Assembly: GCF_000316625.1 (NCBI RefSeq)
Contig: NC_019676.1
Coordinates: 4,110,501 to 4,174,500 of the forward strand
Source of the DNA: Nostoc sp. PCC 7107
Lineage (GTDB): Bacteria > Cyanobacteriota > Cyanobacteriia > Cyanobacteriales > Nostocaceae
Direction: 5' to 3'
DNA: 64,000 nt
Part shown: piece by piece, positions 37,107 to 46,200 of the stretch
How positions within the stretch are numbered: the stretch's first letter is position 1
Layout of the letters: every line of letters begins with the position of its first letter
Program-made: the position numbers and the translations under genes
Notes under the pieces: model-generated
What the model was told of the DNA's origin: nothing
What the model saw: the letters and a program-made list of their open reading frames with translations, nothing else
Databases searched by the model: none

Positions 37107-38228
37107 AGTAGCTGGTTGCAATTAAATATAAGATAAAGTGAGTTCAAAAACAGATGCGACTAGATGCCTGCTCCATTACGAGTGACATTAACAGATTTAG
37201 AAGATTTGACACTGGCTCAGTTGCGAGAAGCGACAACCGTTCCTCAACGCACACGAGATCGCGCCCACATGATTCGATTAAATGCTCAAGGATGGAATGT
37301 ACCAGCAATTGCCCAGATTTTTGAATGTCACGAACATACGGTAAGAGCAACACTGCGGCGATGGCAGAGCTTGGGATTGGGGGGATTGTGGGAAAGAGCA
37401 GGACGAGGAGCAAAGCGTAAATGGCTGGAAGCGGACTTAGCATACTTAGAGCATTGTTTAGAGGTAGAACCCCGTACCTATAACAGTTTGCAGTTATCAC
37501 AAAAGTTGGCTCAACAGAGAAATGTACAGCTCAGTCCAGACCGTCTGCGACGTTTGCTCAAAAAAAAGGCTGGAGATGGAAACGCACGCGTCATAGCCAT
37601 AAAGGGAAACAAGATCCAGACAAACGAGAACTTAAACAAGCAGACCTAGATATCTTGAAGCAAGCGGCAGCAGATGGTTATGTTGAACTGAAATACCTTG
37701 ACGAATCTGGATGTTGTCGTTGGAGTCCTGTCAGCTATAGTTACAGCCGTATTGGTAGCCAAAAACTCATGCCACAAGTAGGTAGTCGTGGTGGTCGTAT
37801 TAGCATTTTGGGTTTATGGGAACCTCAAACCAGTTTTGAGTATGCCTTAGTTCAAGGTGGGTTCAAAACACCGCGTTACATTGAAGTGATGGATTTGGTT
37901 GCAGCTAAAGCACAACAAACTTTAGATGAAACTGGTCAAATCACTGTGGTTGTTCAAGACAATGGCTCCTTGCATCGGAGTAACAAAGCAAAACAACGAT
38001 GGCAACAATGGCAAGAACAAGGACTATACTTGTTTTTCTTACCACCCTATTGTTCTCAAATGAATCGAATTGAGGAGGAGTGGCATCAATTGAAGACTCA
38101 TGAAATTGCTGGACAGATGTTTGATAATAATTATGATTTAGCGATGGCTATTATTGATGGCATTGAAGCCAGAAGCCTTAAGGATGGATATGCTCTTGAG
38201 CGTTTTATATTTAATTGCGCCTAGCTAC
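37107..38228 (+). mobile_element. complete IS630-family insertion sequence
   Basis: An 1122-base element bounded by 25-bp terminal inverted repeats (37107-37131 and 38204-38228, 22 of 25 matching) and flanked on both sides by the dinucleotide TA (37105-37106 and 38229-38230), the target duplication expected of this family. It carries one transposase in two frames. It lies between dps and a secreted-protein gene and interrupts no recognised gene. The terminal repeats and both frames appear intact, so it may be active. Confidence 0.92.
37164..38224 (+). CDS. IS630 transposase, two frames joined by programmed -1 frameshift
   Basis: The first frame (37164-37649) begins MPAPLRVTLTDL and contains a helix-turn-helix (NVPAIAQIFECHEHTVRATLRRW). 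At 37562-37568 the 0 frame reads A AAA AAG, the canonical -1 slippery heptamer. Slipping continues into the second frame, GWRWKRTRHSHKGKQ and onward to TAG at 38224, giving about 353 residues. The DDE catalytic residues lie in the second frame: D in YLDESGC, D in VVQDNGS and E in NRIEEEWHQLK. Without the shift the first frame ends 21 codons later. This is the usual layout of two-frame IS630 members. Confidence 0.88.
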
Positions 38229-38294
38229 TTAAATAAAAAGATGAATTAATTTAGTGTGATTCTGTGAATCGCTTCCACAGTCACAGTCTTAAAT

Positions 38295-38337
38295 GCGATC
38301 AGCTACGCTGGGCGTTTACGCCATCGCTCTTTTGGTC
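38295..38337. repeat. dispersed palindromic repeat fragment
   Basis: The stretch runs from GCGATCAGCTACG to TTTACGCCATCGC and contains GGCGTTTACGCC, so its ends and centre are self-complementary. It matches the GCGAT...ATCGC palindromic repeats scattered in Nostocales. It lies in the 395-base gap between IS630 and the next gene, in which I see no coding sequence. Confidence 0.5.
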
Positions 38338-38619
38338 AGTGCTGGTAAGAAAAAACAATTATGATGAACCTTTCCATCCCGTACATTGGGTATTAATGGA
38401 AAATTTCGTATGATCTTCAAAAGAAAAATAGACACCTTAATTATTTTTATCAAGGTGTCCAGATTGAGTAGAAAGTATAGAGAATGGAGGAGGAGTATTT
38501 TCCCTAACTAGCAGTCAAAGTATTCGCTTGGTAAACGATTCTTATTCAAGTATGAATCAGAACTACCAAATATGCTTACTTGGATTACTTTTGAAGCTGC
38601 TTATTAGTTTCATTAATTC

Positions 38620-38982
38620 TTACTTCTTATTACCTGTGACTTTTTCCAACAAATTTTTAACTTCATCTTCAACAGTAGTTGCTGCTTGAGAATTTTCAGG
38701 ACGCTTCATTTTATCAATGTCAGCATCTCCTTGAACTTCGTTGAGTCCTTTATTAGACTCTTCTTGCACCTTTTTCAATCCCGGAGGTGCGGATCTACTA
38801 ATTTCATCAGTTTTCTTTTGAGTTTCTAGCAGTTGTGTTGTAGCTTCCGTCGGGTCGCTTTTATAGCTTTCAATCGCAAAAGCCGGAAAAGCATTAGACA
38901 CTGATATTAATGCACAGGTAAAAGCTACAATGAGAAAACGTACTGGACGCAGTAGAGATAAAACAGAAGTCATATTCTTCAT
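38620..38982 (-). CDS. small secreted protein, low-temperature-induced-like
   Basis: A 120-residue protein with a signal peptide (RFLIVAFTCALISVSNAFPAFA, cleavage after about residue 36). The mature part is hydrophilic and helical (TEATTQLLETQKKTDEISRS, GLNEVQGDADIDKMKRPENS, VEDEVKNLLEKVTGNKK). The pattern resembles cyanobacterial proteins annotated as low-temperature-induced, but I recall this only by sequence style. It could have been linked to the dps/ChaB stress genes before the IS630 insertion. Confidence 0.55.
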   Translation of the reverse strand: MKNMTSVLSLLRPVRFLIVAFTCALISVSNAFPAFAIESYKSDPTEATTQLLETQKKTDEISRSAPPGLKKVQEESNKGLNEVQGDADIDKMKRPENSQAATTVEDEVKNLLEKVTGNKK

Positions 38983-39552
38983 TTGAATTCCTCAAAAACA
39001 ACGTTAACAACACATAAGTTATATTTTTCTAGCAAAGCCATATAGAGCCATCATTAGGTAAAATGTTGGCAGCAATAATTAATCAATGCTTTAACTAGTG
39101 AGTTTTTTTAGGTAAATATTTGCCATGAACTCTTGCTGTGAATTAATTTAAATGTGGCTAAATAAAATTTAAGATAGCCATCAATTATATTTACTTTCTT
39201 CACAACAATTTTTCTAGCGAATTTCACCTAACTTATATTTACTTTGATTCATCCTACTTTGGGATCGACCTGTAGAGTGAAGTTTATCGCTTCTGAATTA
39301 GGGAGAAAATCAACCTGTAGGTAGAGTAGCTGAATATGGGGAAATTTGGCTGTTTATTACTTTTATCTGGGGTTGGTGCGATTGTGTCGCTAGATTGATT
39401 AGCCTGGATTACCGTATCGAGGGATTACAGACTAAAACAAATAGAAGAAGTAGTAAAGATTTCTCTGATAGTGCTATTGATAAATAATTAAATAACTTTC
39501 ATCACATTAGCGATGTCTAACGACAAGCCGCTTTGTGTCTACGCAACTATTA
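38983..39552. other. intergenic region upstream of the MITE
   Basis: A 570-base gap with no open frame that has a ribosome binding site. The first part is the promoter region of the secreted-protein gene. The rest is AT-rich. I see no RNA gene. Confidence 0.5.
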
Positions 39553-39707
39553 TAGGACTTACGCAACGCCGATAATGTCATTGCGACCGAAACGAAGTGT
39601 AGGGAAGCCATCTCAGCGTCAGGGGAGATTACTTCGCTATCGTACCCTACGGGAAGGCTAACGCCTACGTAATGACGGAGTTACGTTACTTTTGCGTAAG
39701 TCCTGTA
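39553..39707. mobile_element. MITE, copy 2 (GGACTTACGCA termini, TA flanks)
   Basis: A 155-base element with 12-bp perfect termini (GGACTTACGCAA at 39555 and its inverse at 39692-39703) and TA near both ends. The interior differs from copy 1: it carries a long imperfect palindrome with GTCATTGCGACCG on the left and CGTAATGACG on the right, like the TCATTGCGA-type repeats common in bacteria. It lies directly upstream of endonuclease V and places the word GCGTAAGTCC inside a possible N-terminal extension of that gene. Confidence 0.78.
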
Positions 39708-39734
39708 TTAAACTGGATTTTTCCTCCATACATT

Positions 39735-40400
39735 ATGAAGATTTATCAACCTCATACTTGGCCTCAAACCCTAGAAGCCGCTATCACTATTCAAGAAAGT
39801 TTGAGTCAACAAGTAATCATAGAAGATCAATTAAGAGAACCTATCAGTTATGTTGCTGGTGTAGATATGGGTTTTACAGCCGATGGGACAATTAGCCGCG
39901 CCGCTGTAGCAGTGCTGAGTTTTCCTGATTTGCAAGTTATAGAAACAACCCTCGCACACCGTCCGACTTCATTTCCTTACATTCCTGGGTTTCTCTCCTT
40001 TCGAGAAATTCCGGCGGTACTTGATGCCTTAGAAAAAATCCAGACAGTACCGGATATTATTCTTTGTGATGGACAAGGCATTGCTCATCCCCGCAGATTT
40101 GGGATAGCCAGTCATTTAGGGGTAATTTTGGATATGCCGACAATTGGTGTAGCTAAATCACTATTTATTGGCAAGCATAAGGAACTGCCAGAAACTAGAG
40201 GTAGTTGGCAACCACTCATACACAAAGGTGAAACCATTGGTGCAGTTTTACGGACTCGCATTGGGGTTAAACCTTTGTATATTTCTAGTGGTCACAAAAT
40301 TAGCTTGACTACAGCCATTGATTATGTATTGCGCTGTACACCCAAATTCAGGCTCCCAGAAACTACCCGTGTAGCTGATAAGTTAGCTTCTAATAGATAA
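39735..40400 (+). CDS. nfi: endonuclease V (deoxyinosine 3' endonuclease)
   Basis: A 221-residue enzyme that nicks DNA or RNA near inosine. Catalytic Asp residues are visible in VAGVDMGF and ILCDGQGIAHPRRFGIASHLG; the PYIPGFLSFRE wedge segment is also present. The ATG at 39735 gives a family-typical start (MKIYQPHTWP). The open frame extends back to 39672 but those 21 codons are the right end of the MITE, so they are not part of the ancestral gene. Confidence 0.93.
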   Translation: MKIYQPHTWPQTLEAAITIQESLSQQVIIEDQLREPISYVAGVDMGFTADGTISRAAVAVLSFPDLQVIETTLAHRPTSFPYIPGFLSFREIPAVLDALEKIQTVPDIILCDGQGIAHPRRFGIASHLGVILDMPTIGVAKSLFIGKHKELPETRGSWQPLIHKGETIGAVLRTRIGVKPLYISSGHKISLTTAIDYVLRCTPKFRLPETTRVADKLASNR

Positions 40401-40513
40401 TCGGCGTAATTCAGAAAAGTTAATATTGCAGCATCAATGACAAAAAAGATACGTTGGAATAGTGTAGAAATGTATAGAATCTTGTAAAGATATAAAATAT
40501 AGTCTTTTTTAAG

Positions 40514-41233
40514 ATGCAAACATTACAAGCTCTTTCTTCAATGCAACTGTCTTTACTCCCAAATCAATGTCAGTCTTTGAAGATTGTCGCTCTTGGAGAC
40601 AGCATAGTTTACGGTTTTGGTGATCCTGAACATGGTGGTTGGGTGGAACAACTGCGCCGATGGTGGATGTTGCCCGGTAGTGCTGGTCATGTTTTATATA
40701 ATTTAGGTGTCAGAGGCGATCGCACACAACAGGTAGCCCAAAGACTAGAAGTAGAATTTCGCCATCGAGGTGAACTCCGCAACCGCGTTCCAGATTTAAT
40801 TATTCTTTCCGTCGGGTTGAATGATTCAGCACGGTTAGGTCGTCCCAATGGGAAAAATTACACAGATTTTGCCATTTTTGAGACAGATATAGCCCATTTG
40901 CTAGATTTGGCACAACAACTTTGCCCAGTTTTGTTTGTGGGTATGACACCCGTGGATGAAACCAAGATGCCATTTCTTGATTGTTTTTATTTTAATCACA
41001 GTGATCAACACCGTTACAAAGAAGCTACACGCCTAGCTTGTCAGCAACGCCAAATTCCTTACTTGGATATTTTCGACCAATGGATGGGACGCGGTGAAAC
41101 TTGGTTACAGCAAAGAATGAATGTTGATGGTCTACATCCCAATACATTAGGCTATCAAGCTTTGCTAGACGACGTGCTGAAATGGGATGCTTTAGCACCA
41201 TATCATTCTCAACCAGAATACCAATTGAGATAA
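40514..41233 (+). CDS. SGNH/GDSL-family esterase
   Basis: A 239-residue hydrolase. Block I is ALGDSIVYGFGD (nucleophile Ser), block II Gly is in LGVRGDRT, block III Asn is in LSVGLNDSARLG, and block V is DGLHPNTLGYQ (Asp and His). No signal peptide is seen, so it probably acts in the cytoplasm. The substrate is not predictable. It stands alone, 113 bases after endonuclease V on the same strand. Confidence 0.9.
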   Translation: MQTLQALSSMQLSLLPNQCQSLKIVALGDSIVYGFGDPEHGGWVEQLRRWWMLPGSAGHVLYNLGVRGDRTQQVAQRLEVEFRHRGELRNRVPDLIILSVGLNDSARLGRPNGKNYTDFAIFETDIAHLLDLAQQLCPVLFVGMTPVDETKMPFLDCFYFNHSDQHRYKEATRLACQQRQIPYLDIFDQWMGRGETWLQQRMNVDGLHPNTLGYQALLDDVLKWDALAPYHSQPEYQLR

Positions 41234-41333
41234 TTTTAGGGATTCCTTGGGACTAACTTCTACTTCAGCTTGTGCTTGTTGTGATAATTGCTGTCTCTAC
41301 AGATTATGTAGGCGATCGCATATCAAATTAAGA

Positions 41334-41558
41334 TTAAGCTTTTGCTTCGCCGTTATTATCTACGGCTTGCATTTTTTCCATAATTGCTGCTTGAATCTTG
41401 GCATCAAAATCAGGATCGTCTACATTTGTAATTATCTTGCGTGGATGCTCATTTAATCTATCCAGATAAGCCCGAAGAGCCAGCTTGTCATTACGATGTT
41501 GCAGAAAGTATCGTCTCAGTTCTTCATCAGACATAGCCGCATAATCAACCTGACTCAT
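41334..41558 (-). CDS. DUF6887-family small protein
   Basis: A 74-residue protein: MSDEELRRYFLQHRNDKLALRAYLDRL helices followed by KIITNVDDPDFDAKIQAAI. This matches a small cyanobacterial family annotated DUF6887. The ATG at 41558 shares bases with the stop codon of the upstream partner (TGATG), so the two are translationally coupled. The pair recurs in many copies in Nostocales. A toxin-antitoxin-like or regulatory function is possible but unproven. Confidence 0.75.
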   Translation of the reverse strand: MSQVDYAAMSDEELRRYFLQHRNDKLALRAYLDRLNEHPRKIITNVDDPDFDAKIQAAIMEKMQAVDNNGEAKA

Positions 41559-41734
41559 CAAAACACCTCACCGTTTGGTGTAATCTGGAACTCTAGATTT
41601 TCAGCGTTTCCAGCCAAAATATACAAGTTATTTGTGCGCTCATCAATGCAAACAAGATGTATAGGCTGAAGCAAAATATAAGTTAGCCAATAGCTAAGAC
41701 GATATAAACCTCTCAATTGGGCATCTGTTGGCAT
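41558..41734 (-). CDS. DUF6888-family small protein
   Basis: A 58-residue protein found by reading the minus strand: it starts MPTDAQLRGLYRLSYWL, continues through PIHLVCIDERTNNLYILAG, and ends ITPNGEVF. This fits the DUF6888 partner of DUF6887. Its TGA overlaps the ATG of the downstream gene. A GGAG lies 12 bases upstream of the start. The YRLSYWLTYILLQPIHL segment is amphipathic to hydrophobic. Confidence 0.7.
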   Translation of the reverse strand: MPTDAQLRGLYRLSYWLTYILLQPIHLVCIDERTNNLYILAGNAENLEFQITPNGEVF

Positions 41735-41965
41735 TCAAGGTACTCACTCCACACACCGCTTATTCTACACTTAGTTTGTGGATGGCTGAGCAACCTGAGT
41801 AGTTTGGCTTTAGCCTTAATTTAACCTAATATTCACGTTTGCTGAGCGATCGCATATTCAATTGAATTGCAAGAGGTTTAACTTTGTGCTTTTAACTAAT
41901 GATTGTAACTGCAAAAGCCAGCAGTGGTTTCAATTCATCCTCTGCGCTTGATGAGGCAACAATCT

Positions 41966-42652
41966 TTACCTACTAGCTGCCCATTTACGAAGCACCTGCT
42001 CAAGATACCTCACAAAACGCTGTTCAGAATCTGGATTAAGAGGCGTTAAATCGAAAAATGGTTCTGGAGAATTGGTTTTTGATAGAAATCTTTCTATGCC
42101 TGCTGAACTTCTGTTAGAAACAAAGGCTTTAAACTTATTACTCACGCAATCAGTAGCTAAACCCACAAATGTTCTAGCCAGTTCAACACCAGGTTGCGCC
42201 GTATAAAATTTGCATTCAATCGCAGCAATCAAGGATTTATTCGCTCTAGGTGAACGCCTAGTTGCCCTAACATTTTGTGCTGCTTGAGCATCGTATATTG
42301 AAACATCAATTTCATGGGTTGCACCTGACTGACCAACATACTCGATGTCAGCGTGAATTTCAAAAGTTTTGTTCCTTAACCTACAGTCAGCGTAACAGAA
42401 ATTTTGGTTTGTAGAACTCATAGACCCAGGGCCACCTCTAAAGATAATTGGTGAAGGGTTAGCCCCACTGTTTATACCTGTGATTGTTGCCTGTCCTCCC
42501 TGTATATTATGCACTGCTTCACAACAGAGAGATAAAATATACGCTTCGTATGCACGCTCCTCGGTATTTGAATTTAATTGTAGCAATCTCAGTGCTACAC
42601 AGAGATTAAGAAGCTGATCAATTGCATTATGTAAATCGTTGAAAGTTGTCAT
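41966..42652 (-). CDS. PD-(D/E)XK nuclease-like protein
   Basis: A 228-residue protein. A helical N-terminus (about 1-50) is followed by a core with the probable catalytic signature: E98 in TFEIHADIEY, D116 in HEIDVSIYDA, and E146-x-K148 in AAIECKFYT, then a helix (ELARTFVGLATDC) as expected for the restriction-endonuclease-like fold. No name-giving family is recognised. It overlaps the upstream gene by one base (TAATG), so the two are coupled. The gene pair may be a small defence or DNA-processing module; this is inference. Confidence 0.65.
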   Translation of the reverse strand: MTTFNDLHNAIDQLLNLCVALRLLQLNSNTEERAYEAYILSLCCEAVHNIQGGQATITGINSGANPSPIIFRGGPGSMSSTNQNFCYADCRLRNKTFEIHADIEYVGQSGATHEIDVSIYDAQAAQNVRATRRSPRANKSLIAAIECKFYTAQPGVELARTFVGLATDCVSNKFKAFVSNRSSAGIERFLSKTNSPEPFFDLTPLNPDSEQRFVRYLEQVLRKWAASR

Positions 42653-43113
42653 TATTGGTCTTCAAGCAGATTTTTAAGCCTTTTTAAAACTGATTCAACT
42701 TGCTCAATTTCACTTTTTTTCAACGTAAACTCAAAAGCTGAGAAAGAGCCTCGTTCAGAGATTTGATCACGTTCTGATACGTCGGGATACCACTGAATAT
42801 CTAACGTAGCACAATTAAATTTCTCAGATACCCTCTCTGCCAATGCAGGGACTTCGCGCAGCCGAGTATTCAAAACTCCAATTGCTGCTGTAAAAGCCTC
42901 ACGAGGTGTTGGTGCTCTGAATCGAATCGGATCTAGATCCTCGCGAGATTCTCTACTAAATCTCTTGATAATATCGCTATCTTCGTTTATATTCTCTTCA
43001 ATTCTTGCTGATGCAGCACGTTCAACGTCAAGAATCAGTGAGCTATCAGCAACATCGCGTAACTTTAGCAATAGGTGTCTATAAATTTCAATCCACTCTG
43101 AATCACTCAACAT
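42652..43113 (-). CDS. unknown partner of the PD-(D/E)XK nuclease
   Basis: A 153-residue, acidic, largely helical protein (SEWIEIYRHLLLKLRDVADS, PREAFTAAIGVLNTRLREV) with a strand-rich middle (CATLDIQWYPDV, FSAFEFTLKK) and a C-terminal charged helix. No family is recognised. It is the first gene of the pair and is likely made in stoichiometric amounts with the nuclease through TAATG coupling. It could be an immunity or specificity subunit. Confidence 0.5.
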   Translation of the reverse strand: MLSDSEWIEIYRHLLLKLRDVADSSLILDVERAASARIEENINEDSDIIKRFSRESREDLDPIRFRAPTPREAFTAAIGVLNTRLREVPALAERVSEKFNCATLDIQWYPDVSERDQISERGSFSAFEFTLKKSEIEQVESVLKRLKNLLEDQ

Positions 43114-43232
43114 TTATTCTTTTACGGGTAACTTTAAAGCTATGCCCCTATCAAAGAGTCAAGCCACTTAAGTACTAATTATACAATATTTATAAATATA
43201 AATACCCAAAATTTATCATTATTGCTATGGAT

Positions 43233-46200
43233 CTACATATTACGTTGGGCTAAATATTGATACATTTGCCAACGGGCATCGACTTCGGCTTGTGCTTGTT
43301 GTAACAACTGCTTGGCGATTTCTGGCTTACTCTTGGTGAGCATTTTGAAGCGATTTTCTAGATACATTGATGCTTCTACAGATTGCGTCGGAGAGCGCAT
43401 ATCTAATTGTAAGGGATTCTTACCTTGTTCTTTTAATAGGGGATTGTGGCGATACAACAACCAACGTCCTGATTCTACCAAGGTTTTTTGGTGATTCATC
43501 CCGGTGGTCATGTTGATGCCGTGAGCAATGCAATGGCTGTAGGCAATAATTAATGATGGGCCGTCGTAAGCTTCGGCTTCTAAAAATGCTTTGAGAGTAT
43601 GTTCATCTTTTGCACCTAAAGCAACACTGGCTACATAAACATTGCCGTAGTTCATCGCCATTAAGCCTAGGTCTTTTTTTGGCGCTGGCTTACCACTGGC
43701 GGCAAATTTCGCTACGGCGGCTTTTGGGGTGGCTTTGGAAGATTGACCGCCAGTATTAGAATATACTTCTGTATCCATGACTAAAATATTGACGTTGCGA
43801 TCGCTCGCTAACACATGGTCAATCCCACCAAAGTCAATATCATAAGCCCAACCATCACCGCCAACAATCCACACGCTTTTTTTAACTAAATAATCAGCGA
43901 GGGATTTGAGAATTTTGGTTTTAGATATTAAATTAGCGTCTATTTCGGAAGTAAGAATTTTATCTAATTTTTCTTTTAATAAAGCTACTCTTTCTCGTTG
44001 TTCCCAAATATCGGCTTCGGTTTTTTGTTCAGCTTTGAGTATGGAATGAACTAAATTATCACCTAATTCACTGCCTAATTGTTGTAATAATTCGGTAGCA
44101 AATTCTGTTTGTTTATCTATAGATAAGCGATAACCAAAACCAAATTCGGCGTTATCTTCAAATAAACTATTTGACCAAGCCGGGCCTCGTCCGTCGGCGT
44201 TGGTTGTCCAAGGGGTGGTGGGGAGGTTTCCGCCGTAGATGGAAGAACAGCCGGTGGCGTTGGCAATAACTGAGCGATCGCCAAACAATTGTGTTAATAA
44301 TTTTAAATAAGGTGTCTCACCACAACCAGCGCAAGCACCAGAAAATTCAAATAAGGGTTCTTGCAGTTGTTGTTGGCGAATTTGGTTTAATTTTAAATTT
44401 CTGCGATCGGGATTGGGTAAGTTTAAAAAGAAATCCCAGTTTTTCTTTTCTTGTTCTCTTAAAGGTAGCTGTTGCGCCATATTAATGGCTTTTTGTCCAG
44501 GTTCAGATTTATTTTTAGCAGGACAAATATCTACACAAATAGCGCAACCTGTACAATCTTCGGGAGCAACTTGAATAGTAAATTTTTGATTAGTAAAATC
44601 TTTATCTTTAGCATTTATAGATTTAAAAGCCGAGGGTGCATCAGCTAACTCGCTTTCTGCATAAGCTTTAGCACGAATGGCGCTGTGCGGACAAACCATC
44701 ACACATTTACTGCATTGTACGCAGACATCCGGTTCCCAAACGGGGATTTCTTGGGCGACGTTGCGTTTTTCCCATTTGGCTGTCCCTGTGGGAAAGGTTC
44801 CATCGGCTGGTAAGGCGCTGACAGGTAAATCATCACCTTGCCAAACCATGATTTTACCAAGGACTTCTTGAATAAATTCCGGCGCAGTTACAGGTAAGGA
44901 AGTTGTAGAGAATAATTCTTCATCTAGCCATTTACCTTGTTCGGCGGTGGGTATATGTACTTGATGCAGATTATCCAGTGTCATATCCACCGCCTGCATA
45001 TTCATGCGGACAATATCTGCACCTTTCTTACTGTATGTTTTTTCGATCGCCTTTTTAATTTTGGCGATCGCTTCTGCTTGTGGTAATACCCCAGCTAAGG
45101 CAAAGAAGCATACCTGCATAATTGTATTGATGCGTCCCCCCATTCCACTGTCACGGGCGACTTGGTTGGCGTTAATGACATACAATTTCAGCTGCTTATC
45201 TAAAATTTGCTGGCGCACTTTTGGGGGGAGATTTCGCCAAACAGTATCCTGATCAAAGGGACTATTTAATAAAATTTTTGCCCCAGTTGCCGCCGTTTGC
45301 AGTACATCTATCTTTTCTAAAAATACCCAATGGTGACAGCCAATAAAGTTGGCTTTGTCTATCAGGTAGGTAGAATGAATGGGCTGCGGCCCGAACCGCA
45401 GGTGAGAAACGGTCATCGAGCCGGATTTTTTCGAGTCGTAAACAAAGTAACCTTGGGCGTAGTTATCGGTTCCCTCACCGATAATTTTGATGGAGTTTTT
45501 ATTCGCCCCCACCGTACCATCGGAACCCAACCCATAGAACATCGCCCGAACAACGCTATCAGGTTCGATGGAAAAGTTGGGGTCGAAGGAAAGGGAAGTG
45601 TGGGTAACATCGTCGTGAATACCCACAGTGAAATGATTTTTTGGTCTTGCTTGGGCGAGGTTGTCGAAGACGGCCTTCACCATCGCTGGAGTAAACTCCT
45701 TGGAGGAAAGGCCGTAACGACCACCAACAATTACAGATGGAAGTTTATCTCTACCACTACCACGACCATCAGCGGTAATCGAAGGAACTTTGTCTCTACC
45801 ACTACCGCGTTCAGCCCGGATTTCATGGATAGCTGCGACCACATCGAGATATAGTGGTTCACCGGCGCTACCCGCTTCTTTGGTGCGGTCTAAAACCGCG
45901 ATCGTTTGCACACTTTCTGGTAACATTTCCACAAACCTTTGGATATCAAAGGGACGGTAGAGGCGTACTTTCACCACGCCCAATTTTTCCCCACGCGCAT
46001 TGAGATAATCAACGGTTTCATGGACGGTTTCACAACCAGAACCCATGATGACAATTACCCGTTCTGCGTCCTCCGCACCGTGATATTCAAAAATGCGGTA
46101 ATATCTACCTGTGCGATCGCCAAATTGATCCATAATGTGCTGCACAATCTCTGGACAGGCGTTGTAGTAAGAGTTAGCGCCTTCTCTTGATTGGAAGTAA

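Noticed and set aside
37107-38228. The local IS630 as the source of the two MITEs
   Set aside because: Its terminal repeats (AGTAGCT...) do not match the MITE ends (GGACTTACGCA); only the TA target is shared.
45330-45854. Long open frame (174 codons) opposite nifJ
   Set aside because: It lies wholly antisense to the conserved PFOR coding sequence and its predicted protein has no coherent composition; it is a shadow of nifJ codon usage.
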